A DNA stretch of 64,000 nucleotides from UBA5704 sp036380715 (lineage in GTDB: Bacteria > Acidobacteriota > Thermoanaerobaculia > Multivoradales > UBA5704): contig DASVEF010000222.1 in NCBI GenBank assembly GCA_036380715.1, forward strand, positions 27,865 to 91,864, written 5' to 3'. The notes under the pieces are model-generated. The model had not been told where the DNA came from and made no database searches. It was given only the letters and a program-made list of their open reading frames with translations. Shown here piece after piece: positions 6,634-14,912 of the stretch. The translations under genes and the position numbers were made by a program. Position 1 is the stretch's first letter, and the number at the start of each line of letters is the position of its first letter.

Positions 6634-8735
6634 ACAGGCCTCCTTTCGGTCACCAGGAACGGCCTTGCGGTCACCGCCTGGACAGGTCCGGCTTCACGGC
6701 CGACGCGCAGCTCCAGCAGGTAGTCGCCCGGCGGCAGCGATCCCACGCGCAGCTTTCCCATCACCAGGTCGGGCTCTCCGCCCTCGCCGGGAGTCATGGT
6801 CAGCAGCTCGACCTCTCCACCCGTGACGGGTTTGCCTTCAGGCGTGAGGATGCGCCCGCGCACCCAGGCCCCCTTGGCGGTGATGCCGCGGCCGAGGAGC
6901 AGCACCTGCGCCTCGCCCGCCGCGGGCAGCGTAGCCTGCGCCGCCGGCAGCACCGAGCGGCCGTGCAGGTCGAACGAGGTGTCCACCGAGCGGACGAGCA
7001 GCCAGGGATCGTCCGCCGGCGGCAGGAACAGGGCGTCGATGCGCGCTCCGGTCGCGGCCGGCGCCGCGGCGAGGCTCAAGGGGAGCGACAGCAGAGAGAC
7101 CCGGCCGTCGTTGCGGTCGCGCACCAGCACGCGCAGCCGGTGCTTGCCCGGGGCGAGGTCGAGCTTGCCGAGCACGCGCACCCCGCCCTGGGCCAGGCGG
7201 GTCCCCACCTTGGAACGGTCGAGCTCCACGGCCTGGGCGAAGAAATCGTCGCTGTTGCCCTGGTCGTCCAGGGCATAGCCGAAGACTTCGAGGCCGGGCC
7301 TCGGAGCGCCGCCCGCGAGGATCGGCGCGCCCGGCACCTCCACCACCACGGCCACAGGAGTGGACTCGCCGCCGGAGCGCAGCGGCACCGCCATCACCTG
7401 GATGCCCAGGTCGTCGCGCTCCTCGTCCCCGGCCACCAGCCGCGCCGCTTCGGCGAGCCGCTGCACGTCCTTCTGCTGGTTGAACGGGACGGGCGCGAAG
7501 TAGCCGCTGCGGTGCCGGACCTTGGCCTTCCGGCCATTGCGGAGCCGCACATCCAGCGGGTGGAAGGAGCCATCGGGCGCGGCATCGACCTGGACCGTGA
7601 GCAGATAGGCGTGGGCGCTTTTCTTCATGACGCCGCCCAGCCCTTCCGCAAACTTGTTCGTCCCTTCCACCATTGTCCCCCCGGTCTCGTTGGCGAGGTA
7701 GAAGAGGCCGTTGCCGCCCAGATCCGTACCTCGCGTTCCCGCGAGGTCCACGACGTGGAGGAGCCAGCCCGAGCGCCGGAGCTCCTCGACCGTGCTCTCG
7801 AGCTTCTTGAGAAGGTCGCTGCCGCCGGAGTACGGGCTCCAAAACGTTGAGCTCGGGCGGTAATGGATCAGATTGACGCGAAAGCCATCGCTGAAGAGGG
7901 CCAGGTACTTCCTTCCCTGCACCGGCCGCAGGATTTCGGCCAGGCCGGCCAGCGCGTCGAGCTGCGCCTTGACGTGGGCGCGCTGGAGCGACTCGACGTG
8001 GCCCTGGTGAAGCTCGGACGAGTGGCTGAGCACGTTCTTCTGCAGGAAGCCGCCCATGGTGCCGTCGGGGGCGCCGAGGCTCGCGAGCATGTCGAAGGCG
8101 AAGTTGGTCTCGTCGATCTTCCAGGCCTGCGCGAGGAGCGAGCGGGCGCCCAGGCCGGTGACCCGCAACGGATCGGAATCGCCGCCCGGGACCTCCGACG
8201 CCTTGCCCGTCAGCACCGATTCGAGAGCGCCGAGGGTCCGCGCCGCGGCGGCGCGGTCGGTGGTGAAGCTCAGCAGCAGGTGGAGCTCCCCCTTGGGGAG
8301 ATAGACTCCCACTCCCACCATGTCGTGCGGATCGAGGCCGGACGCGGCGAGCTTGCGGGCTTCGGTGACCCCGCGCGCGATCCGCTCCGGGTTGCTGAAG
8401 GCGAAATCGAAAAGGAAGAGCAGATGACGGCGGGCGGCCGGCGAAGGCGGTGTCCCGGACTTCTCCGGCGCCTCCAGGTCGATGGTCTCGAAGGAGACGA
8501 TCGGCAGGGAGCGGCCCTTCTCCAGCACCGCGAAGTCGGCGGCCGTGAGCCCCTTGACCGGCTCGCTGCCGCGCGTCACCTCGACCGGCACCTCGACCAC
8601 GGTGACCTCGATCTGGTCGGAAGCTCCTGGTGGAGCGGAATTCTTCTGGGCGCCGTCCGACCTGCCCGTCACCAGCATCAGCAGGGCCAGGGCCGCGAAC
8701 CCCAGGTCACGAGGGAAACGAGAGATTGCAGTCAC
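6630..8735 (-). CDS. Secreted VWFA-related Acidobacterial domain protein (upstream paralogue)
   Basis: A 701-residue protein with the same layout as its downstream neighbour: signal peptide (LGFAALALLMLVTGRSDG), VTVVEVPVEVTRGSEPVKGL, DFAVLEKGR, VWA-like core LLFLFDFAFSNPERIARGVT, and a beta-rich C-terminal half. The two proteins match closely over nearly their whole length. They differ mainly in the segment around residues 260-330 (for example RPSSTFWSPYSGGSDLLKKL here against SPGGAQDSYVGGSDLLRRL there). GTG start 8735 is preceded by GAAGGAGGA. It is the first gene of the pair; transcription probably starts in the 326-bp region upstream. Confidence 0.85.
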   Translation of the reverse strand: MTAISRFPRDLGFAALALLMLVTGRSDGAQKNSAPPGASDQIEVTVVEVPVEVTRGSEPVKGLTAADFAVLEKGRSLPIVSFETIDLEAPEKSGTPPSPAARRHLLFLFDFAFSNPERIARGVTEARKLAASGLDPHDMVGVGVYLPKGELHLLLSFTTDRAAAARTLGALESVLTGKASEVPGGDSDPLRVTGLGARSLLAQAWKIDETNFAFDMLASLGAPDGTMGGFLQKNVLSHSSELHQGHVESLQRAHVKAQLDALAGLAEILRPVQGRKYLALFSDGFRVNLIHYRPSSTFWSPYSGGSDLLKKLESTVEELRRSGWLLHVVDLAGTRGTDLGGNGLFYLANETGGTMVEGTNKFAEGLGGVMKKSAHAYLLTVQVDAAPDGSFHPLDVRLRNGRKAKVRHRSGYFAPVPFNQQKDVQRLAEAARLVAGDEERDDLGIQVMAVPLRSGGESTPVAVVVEVPGAPILAGGAPRPGLEVFGYALDDQGNSDDFFAQAVELDRSKVGTRLAQGGVRVLGKLDLAPGKHRLRVLVRDRNDGRVSLLSLPLSLAAAPAATGARIDALFLPPADDPWLLVRSVDTSFDLHGRSVLPAAQATLPAAGEAQVLLLGRGITAKGAWVRGRILTPEGKPVTGGEVELLTMTPGEGGEPDLVMGKLRVGSLPPGDYLLELRVGREAGPVQAVTARPFLVTERRPV

Positions 8736-9061
8736 ACGATCCTCCTTCGCCGCCTGCGGCGTCCGCCGCCCTGGCAGCCATCTTCAAGCAAAGAGATGCG
8801 ATCCTCCGATCCAAAGAGCAAGCCGCGTACCACAGCCCGCCCGCTATGATACGGCGCAACCTCAACAGTTTTTTGGACTTGCGGCAACAGGAACGGCGGC
8901 TCGCGTCAAGAAATTGGATTCAAAATCGTGGACGATGGCTTTGGCCCTGCCGCCTCCCGTTGAGGACGGACTCGTCCCTTGAGGGAGACGGGTGTGAGGC
9001 CTCCACCGATCGCTGAGACTTACTTAGGCTTCGAAGCCTTCTCCACTGCCTTGGAGCGGAC
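8736..9061. other. Intergenic region upstream of the VWA pair
   Basis: 326 bp without a credible gene. It should hold the promoter of the VWA pair (minus strand), and the AT-rich stretch near 8868-8880 (CAACAGTTTTTTGG) is the likeliest site. Near 8950-9000, CGCCTCCCGTTGAGG and CTTGAGGGAGACGGGTGTGAG form an imperfect stem that could end vapC transcription. I see no match to the repeat families found elsewhere. Confidence 0.4.
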
Positions 9062-9484
9062 TCAGACTATTCCGCGGGCGACAATCCACTCGGTCGGCTG
9101 GCCGGTAACCTCGGCGATCAGGTCAAAGTCGCGGTCATAGTGCAGAAGGATCAGGCCGGCGGCCTCGGCGATGGCCGCAATGATGAGGTCGGGAATGGGA
9201 ATGCGATGTCGGCCGCTGCGCGCGAGCTCTCCTTGAATGGCAATGGCCCGCTGGAGATTCTCCTCGGTAACAGGAAGGGAGTAGTAGGCGAGCGCCCGGC
9301 GCTGCCGGATTCTCTCGTGCTCCTCAGCATTGCGGGCGCTGAAGAGTATCTCCAAATCGATGATGGCGCAGGTCGCAGCCTCCCCGGATTCAATGATCGG
9401 CGCCAGCCGCTCCCGGACCGGCTCAAGCGGCATCCGCGCCAAGGCGCTCTTGTCGATGAGATAGCGGGCCTTCAAGAGTGCCAA
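9062..9484 (-). CDS. vapC: VapC-type PIN-domain toxin
   Basis: A 140-residue PIN-domain ribonuclease of a type II toxin-antitoxin pair. The acidic metal-binding residues are visible: D11 (ARYLIDKSALAR), E45 (IIDLEILFS), D99 (IPIPDLIIAA) and D117 (LLHYDRDFD). Length and motifs fit VapC proteins that cut tRNA or rRNA. The start is uncertain. TTG 9484 overlaps the antitoxin by 13 bp. A second TTG at 9475 would give a TTGA 4-bp overlap and a protein beginning MKARYLID, closer to the usual VapC start. Encoded directly after the antitoxin, as expected. Confidence 0.85.
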   Translation of the reverse strand: MALLKARYLIDKSALARMPLEPVRERLAPIIESGEAATCAIIDLEILFSARNAEEHERIRQRRALAYYSLPVTEENLQRAIAIQGELARSGRHRIPIPDLIIAAIAEAAGLILLHYDRDFDLIAEVTGQPTEWIVARGIV

Positions 9485-9687
9485 GCTCCGGACATGACAT
9501 CCGGGTCGGCCAGATCCATGCCGCGCATGGTCGTCAACGCCTCCACCTCAGCGCGACGGGCCTCCGTCCGCAGTACCTCGCGGAACGCTTCCTCGATAGT
9601 CTCCTTGATGGTCGCGGTCGAGAGGACTTTCTGGACGGCAGTGAGAAGGTCTTCGTTGATCTCGACGCTGGTCTTGCGCACGCTCAT
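9472..9687 (-). CDS. vapB: VapB-type antitoxin
   Basis: A 71-residue protein. The N-terminal MSVRKTSVEINEDLLTAVQ strand and the helices TIKETIEEAFREVLRTEARR match the VapB (ribbon-helix-helix-like) antitoxin pattern. The acidic, flexible C-terminus (MDLADPDVMSGAWHS) should wrap the toxin. ATG 9687 is chosen, with AAGGGAG 10 nt upstream. The antitoxin presumably represses its own promoter with the toxin. Its C-terminal coding sequence has a decayed second copy at 14.36 kb. Confidence 0.8.
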   Translation of the reverse strand: MSVRKTSVEINEDLLTAVQKVLSTATIKETIEEAFREVLRTEARRAEVEALTTMRGMDLADPDVMSGAWHS

Positions 9688-9746
9688 CGTGGAACTCCCT
9701 TCTGGAGAAGGATATCCGAAATGACCCAACAAGGATATCCTGCACC

Positions 9747-10286
9747 CTATTCACGGCGTCCATTTAGAGGAAACGGCGGCTGTCGTCGCCGGCGCAGGGC
9801 CGCTTTCGCCCAGAGGAAGCCTACGGCGAGAAAAGGCAGCAGATAGAGGACGAGCTCCCCAGGCCCGAGCGTGCCATCAGGCGTGGGCTCGACCTCGGCG
9901 CCAAGCTCGCCGCGGCCTGCGGAGCCGTCGAGGAGGATGCGGACGCGCCACAGGCCGCCGCTGTCGAACCGCACCTCCGTGAAGTAACGCGCGCCGTGGC
10001 GGACGGGCTGCGCCGCAGCTTGGTACACGGCTTCCGGGAGCCGGCCGGAGACGGGCCGCACGGCCACCCGCACGGCCGTCCTTGCGGGCAGATTCTGCCC
10101 TTCCGGCGGCTCCAGGACCACGAAGAAGGTCCCGGTCCCGATGTCCGGGTCGGTCCAGACGGAAACGACATAGGGACCGGCCTTGCGGTCGATCAGGATG
10201 GGGAACGGCGGACCTTCATGGGCCAGGGCCGGCGGGGCCGGCAGAGCACACAGGAGGAGCGCGAGGACGGAGAGCCGCCGGATCAC
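9747..10286 (-). CDS. Membrane-anchored FixH/YtkA-like exported protein
   Basis: A 179-residue protein with an N-terminal signal sequence (VIRRLSVLALLLCALPAPPALA, mature HEGPPFPI), a beta-rich extracytoplasmic domain (PYVVSVWTDPDIGTGTFFVV, VRVAVRPVSGRLPEAVYQAA, FDSGGLWRVRILLDG) and one C-terminal membrane helix (LVLYLLPFLAVGFLWAKA) followed by arginines. The fold type resembles FixH/YtkA-like domains linked to metal or cytochrome assembly. GTG 10286 is chosen because it begins one base after the stop of the polyferredoxin gene and directly before the signal peptide. Last gene of a four-gene redox operon. Confidence 0.6.
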   Translation of the reverse strand: MIRRLSVLALLLCALPAPPALAHEGPPFPILIDRKAGPYVVSVWTDPDIGTGTFFVVLEPPEGQNLPARTAVRVAVRPVSGRLPEAVYQAAAQPVRHGARYFTEVRFDSGGLWRVRILLDGSAGRGELGAEVEPTPDGTLGPGELVLYLLPFLAVGFLWAKAALRRRRQPPFPLNGRRE

Positions 10287-10287
10287 G

Positions 10288-11685
10288 TCAACTGCCCAGG
10301 AACGTGCCGCGCATCTCCATCGGCTGGGAGAGGAGCCACACCGCGGTGGCGGCAAGGAGGAGGCAGAGGCCGGCCCAGGGGAGGAACGCCGGCACCACCC
10401 GCGCAGGGTGCTCGCGCTCCGCAATGCGGTAGGCCACGAGCACGGAGCCGAGCAGGCCCAGGCCGAGAAAGCCGAGCTCCAGCGGATAGACGGCCTGTTC
10501 AGGCAGCCCGCCGAGGTCCCATCGCGGCGCGCCGAGCCCAGGCATGCCGAGGCTGGCGAGGGCGTCCTGCGCCACCGGCACGAACGTCCACAGGCCGGTG
10601 AGCAGGTGGAAGCCGTAGTGGGCCAGCCAGACCCCGAAGCCGAGCGGGACCAAGGCGTAGGCGAAACGCGTGACCAGAGGGAGAAGCGGCTCCCGCGTGC
10701 CGGCCCCCCGGCGGGTCAGCCAGGCGGTCAGGCCGAGGAGCAGGACGGGCTCGACCACCAGCGCCAGCAGGAACAGGGCTCCCAACACGGGCGCTTCGTG
10801 GGTCGTCCCCATCCGTCCGGCCAGCCAGGCCTGGACGGCGTAGACGGGGCTCACCATGCCGAAAGCGTTCAGCAGCGCACCGAAAGTGAAGAGGATCGAC
10901 AGCGCCGCCAGATCCTTGCGGCGCGAGAGGAAGCCGACGCCGGAACGGCGGGGATCGGCCCACAGCTCGCTCGCCGGCAGCCGCGCCGCCAGGGCGACGT
11001 TCTCGTGCGGGCAGGCCACGACGCAGTCCAGGCAGAACGTGCAGTCCATGTTGCCCGCCTTCTGCGGCTGGAAGAGGGCCAGCTCGCAGCCGCGCTGCAC
11101 CACGATCGCGCGATCCTCCGGAGCGCGCGTGCCGCGGATGCAGTCGAGCGTGGTGCAGCGGGCGCAGACGTCCGGATCACTGACTTTGACCTCCAGCGGC
11201 GAGACCGTCGAAGCCACGAAGTTGAACTGGCCGATGGGACAGACCCACTTGCAGAACGACGCGTTCCGGAACAGGGAGTCGACGACCAGCGCGCCGACGA
11301 AGTAGGCGAGGATCAGCCAGGCCGTCCACCAAGGCGAGCCCCACAGGTCGAACAGCTCATAGGCGAAGAGGACGAGGATGAAGAGGCCGACGGCGAGCCC
11401 CTTGTTGCGCAGCCGGCGGGGCCAGCGCAGGACCGGCTTGAAGAAGCGCCGCGCCAGGTCGCGCGCCAGCATGAAGGGGCAGGCCATGCAGAACAGGTTG
11501 CCGGCCAGCAGGAGGACGAGCACGAGCACGCCACGGTAGTGCACCCAGGTCAGCAGGGTGGCCAGGTTCTTGGGAGCGAGTTGGGGGCCGAGGAGGCCGT
11601 GGACGATCATCGCCGCCGCCAGAGCCAGCAGCGGGAGCTGCATCACCTTCCGCGAATGGCGCCAGCGCAGGAACCGCATCAACAT
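10288..11685 (-). CDS. Membrane-bound polyferredoxin (NapH/CcoG/NosR-like 4Fe-4S protein)
   Basis: A 465-residue protein with about ten membrane segments. Cysteine motifs are C66/C69 (LFCMACP), C145/C149 (FCKWVCP), C174/C177/C182 (CARCTTLDC) and the classical CTFCLDCVVACP (215-225), enough for two [4Fe-4S] clusters plus an extra CxxC pair. This is the pattern of NapH, CcoG (RdxA) and the C-terminal half of NosR, which pass electrons through the membrane or reduce metal ions. The C-terminal 200 residues are extra helices with conserved histidines (LAHYGFHLLTG). The genes around it encode two FixH-like proteins and a His-rich membrane protein. No cbb3 oxidase or nos gene is present here, so the electron acceptor is unknown. 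Confidence 0.8.
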   Translation of the reverse strand: MLMRFLRWRHSRKVMQLPLLALAAAMIVHGLLGPQLAPKNLATLLTWVHYRGVLVLVLLLAGNLFCMACPFMLARDLARRFFKPVLRWPRRLRNKGLAVGLFILVLFAYELFDLWGSPWWTAWLILAYFVGALVVDSLFRNASFCKWVCPIGQFNFVASTVSPLEVKVSDPDVCARCTTLDCIRGTRAPEDRAIVVQRGCELALFQPQKAGNMDCTFCLDCVVACPHENVALAARLPASELWADPRRSGVGFLSRRKDLAALSILFTFGALLNAFGMVSPVYAVQAWLAGRMGTTHEAPVLGALFLLALVVEPVLLLGLTAWLTRRGAGTREPLLPLVTRFAYALVPLGFGVWLAHYGFHLLTGLWTFVPVAQDALASLGMPGLGAPRWDLGGLPEQAVYPLELGFLGLGLLGSVLVAYRIAEREHPARVVPAFLPWAGLCLLLAATAVWLLSQPMEMRGTFLGS

Positions 11686-11695
11686 CGGTCAGCTC

Positions 11696-12130
11696 CTACC
11701 GGGCGCCGACGCCCGGGAGCTCGGCCTGCCGCCGCAGAGTCCGGCCGTCGCGCAACGTGGCGTCGATGAGGATGAGCCAGTCGCCTGCCATGGTGAGCTC
11801 GAGCGGCGCCCTGTAGCGTCCCGGATCCACCTCGCGCGCCGTGCTGAAGACAGGCTTCATGCCGGCGTGCGACATGTTGCCTTCGAGCCGTACCTTGGCG
11901 CCCTGCACGGGCTGGCCCGTGGCCTCGTCGGTCAGCGTCAACGCGAACGTGGCGGCGCCGACCGTGGGCGGAGCGGGAGAGACCGTCCAGGCCAGGGCGA
12001 TCTCCGGAGCGTCAGGTGCGGGCTGCCGGCAGCCGGCCGTGCCCATGCAGGCGGCCAATCCCAGGGCCAGCCCGAGCAGCGGCCGCCTCAGGCCGCCTCG
12101 GCCACGCGGGGATGGAAAGCGCAGGTGCAT
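11696..12130 (-). CDS. FixH/YtkA-like lipoprotein
   Basis: A 144-residue protein with a basic N-terminus, hydrophobic stretch and lipobox GTAGC (Cys34). The mature part WTVSPAPPTVGAATFALTLT, GQPVQGAKVRLEGNMSHAGM, then DPGRYRAPLELTMAGDWLIL matches the FixH/YtkA-like Ig-fold pattern, including the MSHAGM-type segment that in related proteins may bind copper. It overlaps the preceding gene by 43 bp, which is long; a later start would cut into the signal peptide. Cotranscribed with the polyferredoxin, so a role in copper handling or cytochrome assembly is likely (inference). Confidence 0.65.
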   Translation of the reverse strand: MHLRFPSPRGRGGLRRPLLGLALGLAACMGTAGCRQPAPDAPEIALAWTVSPAPPTVGAATFALTLTDEATGQPVQGAKVRLEGNMSHAGMKPVFSTAREVDPGRYRAPLELTMAGDWLILIDATLRDGRTLRRQAELPGVGAR

Positions 12131-12657
12131 CGCATCCGGGCCGCTTCTCCCTGGGGAGGGAACATGTGGTAGTACATGGCGATCACCATCGGCACGAACA
12201 CCAGCGAGTTGTAGATCAGGTGCAGCTCGACGCGCGGGATCCAGAGCTGGGCGACGCTCACCGGCACGGGAGAATTGAACAGGTTGTGCCCGAGCAGAGC
12301 CTGCGTCTGGAGAAGGCCGTGCTCGATGTGATGCCAGAACTGGATGGCGAGCGCCGCCGTCCACCACGTCCGCGACGTGCCGGCGAACCCCGGCCGCAGG
12401 ATCCAGAGGCCGATCAGCATCACGAGCGCATAGCCGTAGTGAAGGATCTCGGAGGAGACGAGCCAGGGGAACCACAGGCCCAGAACGCCACGCGACTGCG
12501 GGATGGGCCATCGCAGCGCGTAGATCTGAAAGGCCTGGGTGAGATGCTCGGCCCAATGAGCCAGAACGATGGCCATGAAGAGCTGCAGGGCGCGCTCGTG
12601 TTTCGTGCTGTTCAGGCGCTCCAGGAACGCCGAAAACCGTGACTTCTTCTCTTCCAT
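12088..12657 (-). CDS. Histidine-rich integral membrane protein, first gene of the redox operon
   Basis: A 189-residue protein with about five membrane segments. Many histidines fall inside or at the edges of helices: LAHWAEHLTQ, SEILHYGYAL, QFWHHIEHGLLQ, RVELHLIYNS and AMYYHMFPP. Several sit in HxxEH-like pairs, suggesting bound metal or heme. I do not recognise the family. ATG 12657 has an excellent ribosome site (AGGAGG, 7 nt). The operon order (this, FixH-like lipoprotein, polyferredoxin, second FixH-like protein) suggests it is the catalytic or metal-binding partner of the polyferredoxin. Confidence 0.6.
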   Translation of the reverse strand: MEEKKSRFSAFLERLNSTKHERALQLFMAIVLAHWAEHLTQAFQIYALRWPIPQSRGVLGLWFPWLVSSEILHYGYALVMLIGLWILRPGFAGTSRTWWTAALAIQFWHHIEHGLLQTQALLGHNLFNSPVPVSVAQLWIPRVELHLIYNSLVFVPMVIAMYYHMFPPQGEAARMRCTCAFHPRVAEAA

Positions 12658-12730
12658 GCGGTTTCCTCCTGTGCCCGGGGCGATGCCCCTACAGCAAGAG
12701 GTGCTTGCAGAGCGCTTAAGCGATCCCTGC

Positions 12731-14305
12731 CTACTCCAGTCCCACGACATCCAGGCTTCGCGGGGACTCCACGCTGTGCTCGAACTGGACGATCTGCTTG
12801 GCGGACGGGGGCAGGGTGAGCTTCCATTCGAGCTGGTTCAGCCCGCTGTGCTCGCTCGGCTTGGGGTCGGAGGCTTCGAGCTTGACCTTGATCTGCTCGT
12901 GCCGGGAGACGGGGAGCTGATCGCGGACGAAGACCACCTGCGGCGTGTCGCGCAGGTTCTCCACCTCGATTCTGTACCGGTAGCGGATGCGGCGGCGGTC
13001 GGCGAGGAGGGTCTTCTCGACCTCGCGCGCGACCAGCTTGCGCTCCACCCGCAGCCGCTCGTCGGCCCCCAGAGCCAGCTCCAGCTCCTGCCCGGGCGCG
13101 ACGAGCTCGATCTGGGTGGCGCCCAGATATTCCTCGCCTTCGAAGAGCTGGGCCCTGCCGGGCAGGAGCGTGTAGGGGCTGTCGTTGCGCACCTTGGCGC
13201 GGCGGTAGCAGACCGGCTCCAGCTTGGGAGCGGTCACGGCGTCCAGCTCGGGGCGGAGCTTGAAGGAGGACACGGTCACCTTGCGCGGCTCGCCGCTGCT
13301 CGGCACGTCCGCGCGGCTCGAAATCTGATAGGTGACCGCCGCGCCGGACTCGGAGACGGTGGCGGAAGGGAGCTCCATGAAGGTCTCCTCCGCTTCCAGG
13401 TCGAGAGCCTCCTCGGCCATGGCGTGCATGGCCATCGGGGCCGGGGCCGCCCCGGCGATGGCCTGCATCTTGGGCGAGTACTGGGGCGGAGCAGGCCGCG
13501 GACCTATGTACCAGGGGTCCAGCTCGGGGATCACCAGGGCGAGCGCCGGCCGCGCCGTCGACAGGGTCATGGCCACACCGGCCCAGTCCTCGCCCGTGCT
13601 CTGCGCCACCTCGCCGAGATAGGTCATCTCCAGCTCGCCGCCCGTCAGCCGCAGGTCGTACAGCGGCTGCCAGCGGGCCGGCTGAACGACGTAGGTCAGC
13701 TCGATCTCCAGATTCCCGCCGGTGACCGCCTCCACCTCGACCGTGGCGGCGTAGCGCTGGCGCGGGCGCGCGGACTGGATCTGCGCCAGCTCCCGCCGCA
13801 GCCGGTCCAGCTCCTTGGCCAGATCGCGGCGCTTCCGACCGACGGCGAGAAGGTCAGTCTGCAGCGCGCGTCCGCGCTCGTCGATGAAATCGAAGACGGC
13901 GCCCTGGTCGGCCGTCGACCGGTCGCGCAGGGCGAGCCCGCGTGCAAACATTTCACTCTGTTCCGCCAAGCCATCGATCGCCTTCTGCGCCCTTTCGAGC
14001 ACGCCGGCCTGGGCCGCGAGGTCGGCGTCGGCGTCCATCACCGCCTGGATCTTCGCCTCCAGCTCGCGCGCGGCCTCGGCGGGCGTGTCCACGTAGTTGC
14101 GGACCTGCAGGCTGACGCCCAGCAGGCGGGCCCGCGCGGTGCCCTTGCCGGAGGCGCGCACGCTGTCGGGCAGCAAGGACATGGGAAGATTCGAAATCTC
14201 CAGCCGGTGCACGCCCGGCTCCAGCGTCGCGGTTCCGCGACGAGTCACGCGGGCGCGGTCGGGAAAGACGGTCACGGAATCGAGGGCGGACGCGAGCTCT
14301 GGCAT
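12731..14305 (-). CDS. DUF4139 / mucoidy-inhibitor MuiA family protein
   Basis: A 524-residue protein. The N-terminal VTVFPDRARVTRRGTATL, LEPGVHRLEISNLP region (DUF4140) is followed by a coiled coil (about residues 75-180, KRRDLAKELDRLRRELAQI) and a DUF4139 beta domain (ELTYVVQPARWQPLYDLRLT, STGEDWAGVAMTLSTARPAL, through QLPVSRHEQIKVKL and LNQLEWKLTLPPSAKQIVQF). The family (TIGR02231) is widespread and functionally obscure; one member affects mucoidy. No signal peptide is apparent. ATG 14305 is preceded by GGGAGGAG. Transcribed on its own, away from the 21-bp array. Confidence 0.8.
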   Translation of the reverse strand: MPELASALDSVTVFPDRARVTRRGTATLEPGVHRLEISNLPMSLLPDSVRASGKGTARARLLGVSLQVRNYVDTPAEAARELEAKIQAVMDADADLAAQAGVLERAQKAIDGLAEQSEMFARGLALRDRSTADQGAVFDFIDERGRALQTDLLAVGRKRRDLAKELDRLRRELAQIQSARPRQRYAATVEVEAVTGGNLEIELTYVVQPARWQPLYDLRLTGGELEMTYLGEVAQSTGEDWAGVAMTLSTARPALALVIPELDPWYIGPRPAPPQYSPKMQAIAGAAPAPMAMHAMAEEALDLEAEETFMELPSATVSESGAAVTYQISSRADVPSSGEPRKVTVSSFKLRPELDAVTAPKLEPVCYRRAKVRNDSPYTLLPGRAQLFEGEEYLGATQIELVAPGQELELALGADERLRVERKLVAREVEKTLLADRRRIRYRYRIEVENLRDTPQVVFVRDQLPVSRHEQIKVKLEASDPKPSEHSGLNQLEWKLTLPPSAKQIVQFEHSVESPRSLDVVGLE

Positions 14306-14354
14306 GGGGCTCCTCCCGGGACTGCGTTCCAGTCTAACAGCCCCCCGCATTGAG

Positions 14355-14402
14355 CCTTCAAGAGCGCCAGGCACTGGACATGATGTCCGGATCGGCCAGA
14401 TT
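14355..14402 (-). pseudogene. Remnant of a vapBC junction (antitoxin C-terminus and toxin first codons)
   Basis: On the minus strand the last codons read LNLADPDIMSSAWRS then stop, against MDLADPDVMSGAWHS in the intact antitoxin. The overlapping frame reads LALLKA, against MALLKA at the toxin start. About 40 of 48 bases match the intact junction at 9469-9516. Nothing homologous extends beyond either side, so this is a scar from a lost or recombined toxin-antitoxin copy. Confidence 0.75.
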
Positions 14403-14513
14403 CAGTCGCGGAAGAGCAGGTCGCTTGCGCCGCGAGGCAGGCGGAGTGCGCCGGATTCTCCTGCGCCGGGTTCTTAGCACACACCGGGTGTGCCGAGATC
14501 CCTGACCCTTGCT

Positions 14514-14912
14514 ATCCGGCACCACGCCGCTGCTAACCGGCACCATCCCGCGGCGAACCTGCACCGCGTGACGGCGAAGCGATACCACCCTGCGGCGAAC
14601 CGGCACCGCCTGACGGAGAATCGACACCACCTCGCCGCTAACCGGCACCGCCTGAAGGGGAACCGGCACCACCCTGCGGCGAAGCGCACCACCCCCGCTG
14701 CGAACCGATACCGCCTACCGGGAAACCGGCGCACCCAGAGCGTAAACCGGCACCACCAAGGCGTGAACGGGCGCAGCTACAGCGGGAACGGACGCAGCCA
14801 GAGCGGGAACCGGCGCAGCCAAGGTGGGAACCGGCGCAACTCGCGCGCTAACCGGCGCACTCCGCGCGTGAACCGGCGCAGCCAGGGCGCTAACCGGTGC
14901 ACGCCGACTGCG
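14514..14912. repeat. 21-bp tandem array 1 (19 units, no indels)
   Basis: Nineteen consecutive 21-bp units can be laid out without a single insertion or deletion. Nearly all begin AACCGGCACC or AACCGGCGCA; a typical unit is AACCGGCACCACCCTGCGGC plus G. Units differ by substitutions, more strongly towards the right end. The array lies between the DUF4139 gene and the MDR oxidoreductase gene. Because 21 is a multiple of 3, all frames give heptad peptides. The plus frame reads N-R-H/R plus four variable residues per unit and is open from GTG 14490 to 15134, but there is no ribosome site and openness is expected from the periodicity. I treat it as a minisatellite that may or may not be coding. 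Confidence 0.9.

Noticed and set aside
4654..6723. 689-residue plus-strand open frame opposite a VWA gene
   Set aside because: Antisense shadow, repeated in part opposite the paralogue, as expected from duplicated DNA.
14514..14912. CRISPR array
   Set aside because: Units are contiguous with no spacers between conserved repeats, and no cas gene is present.
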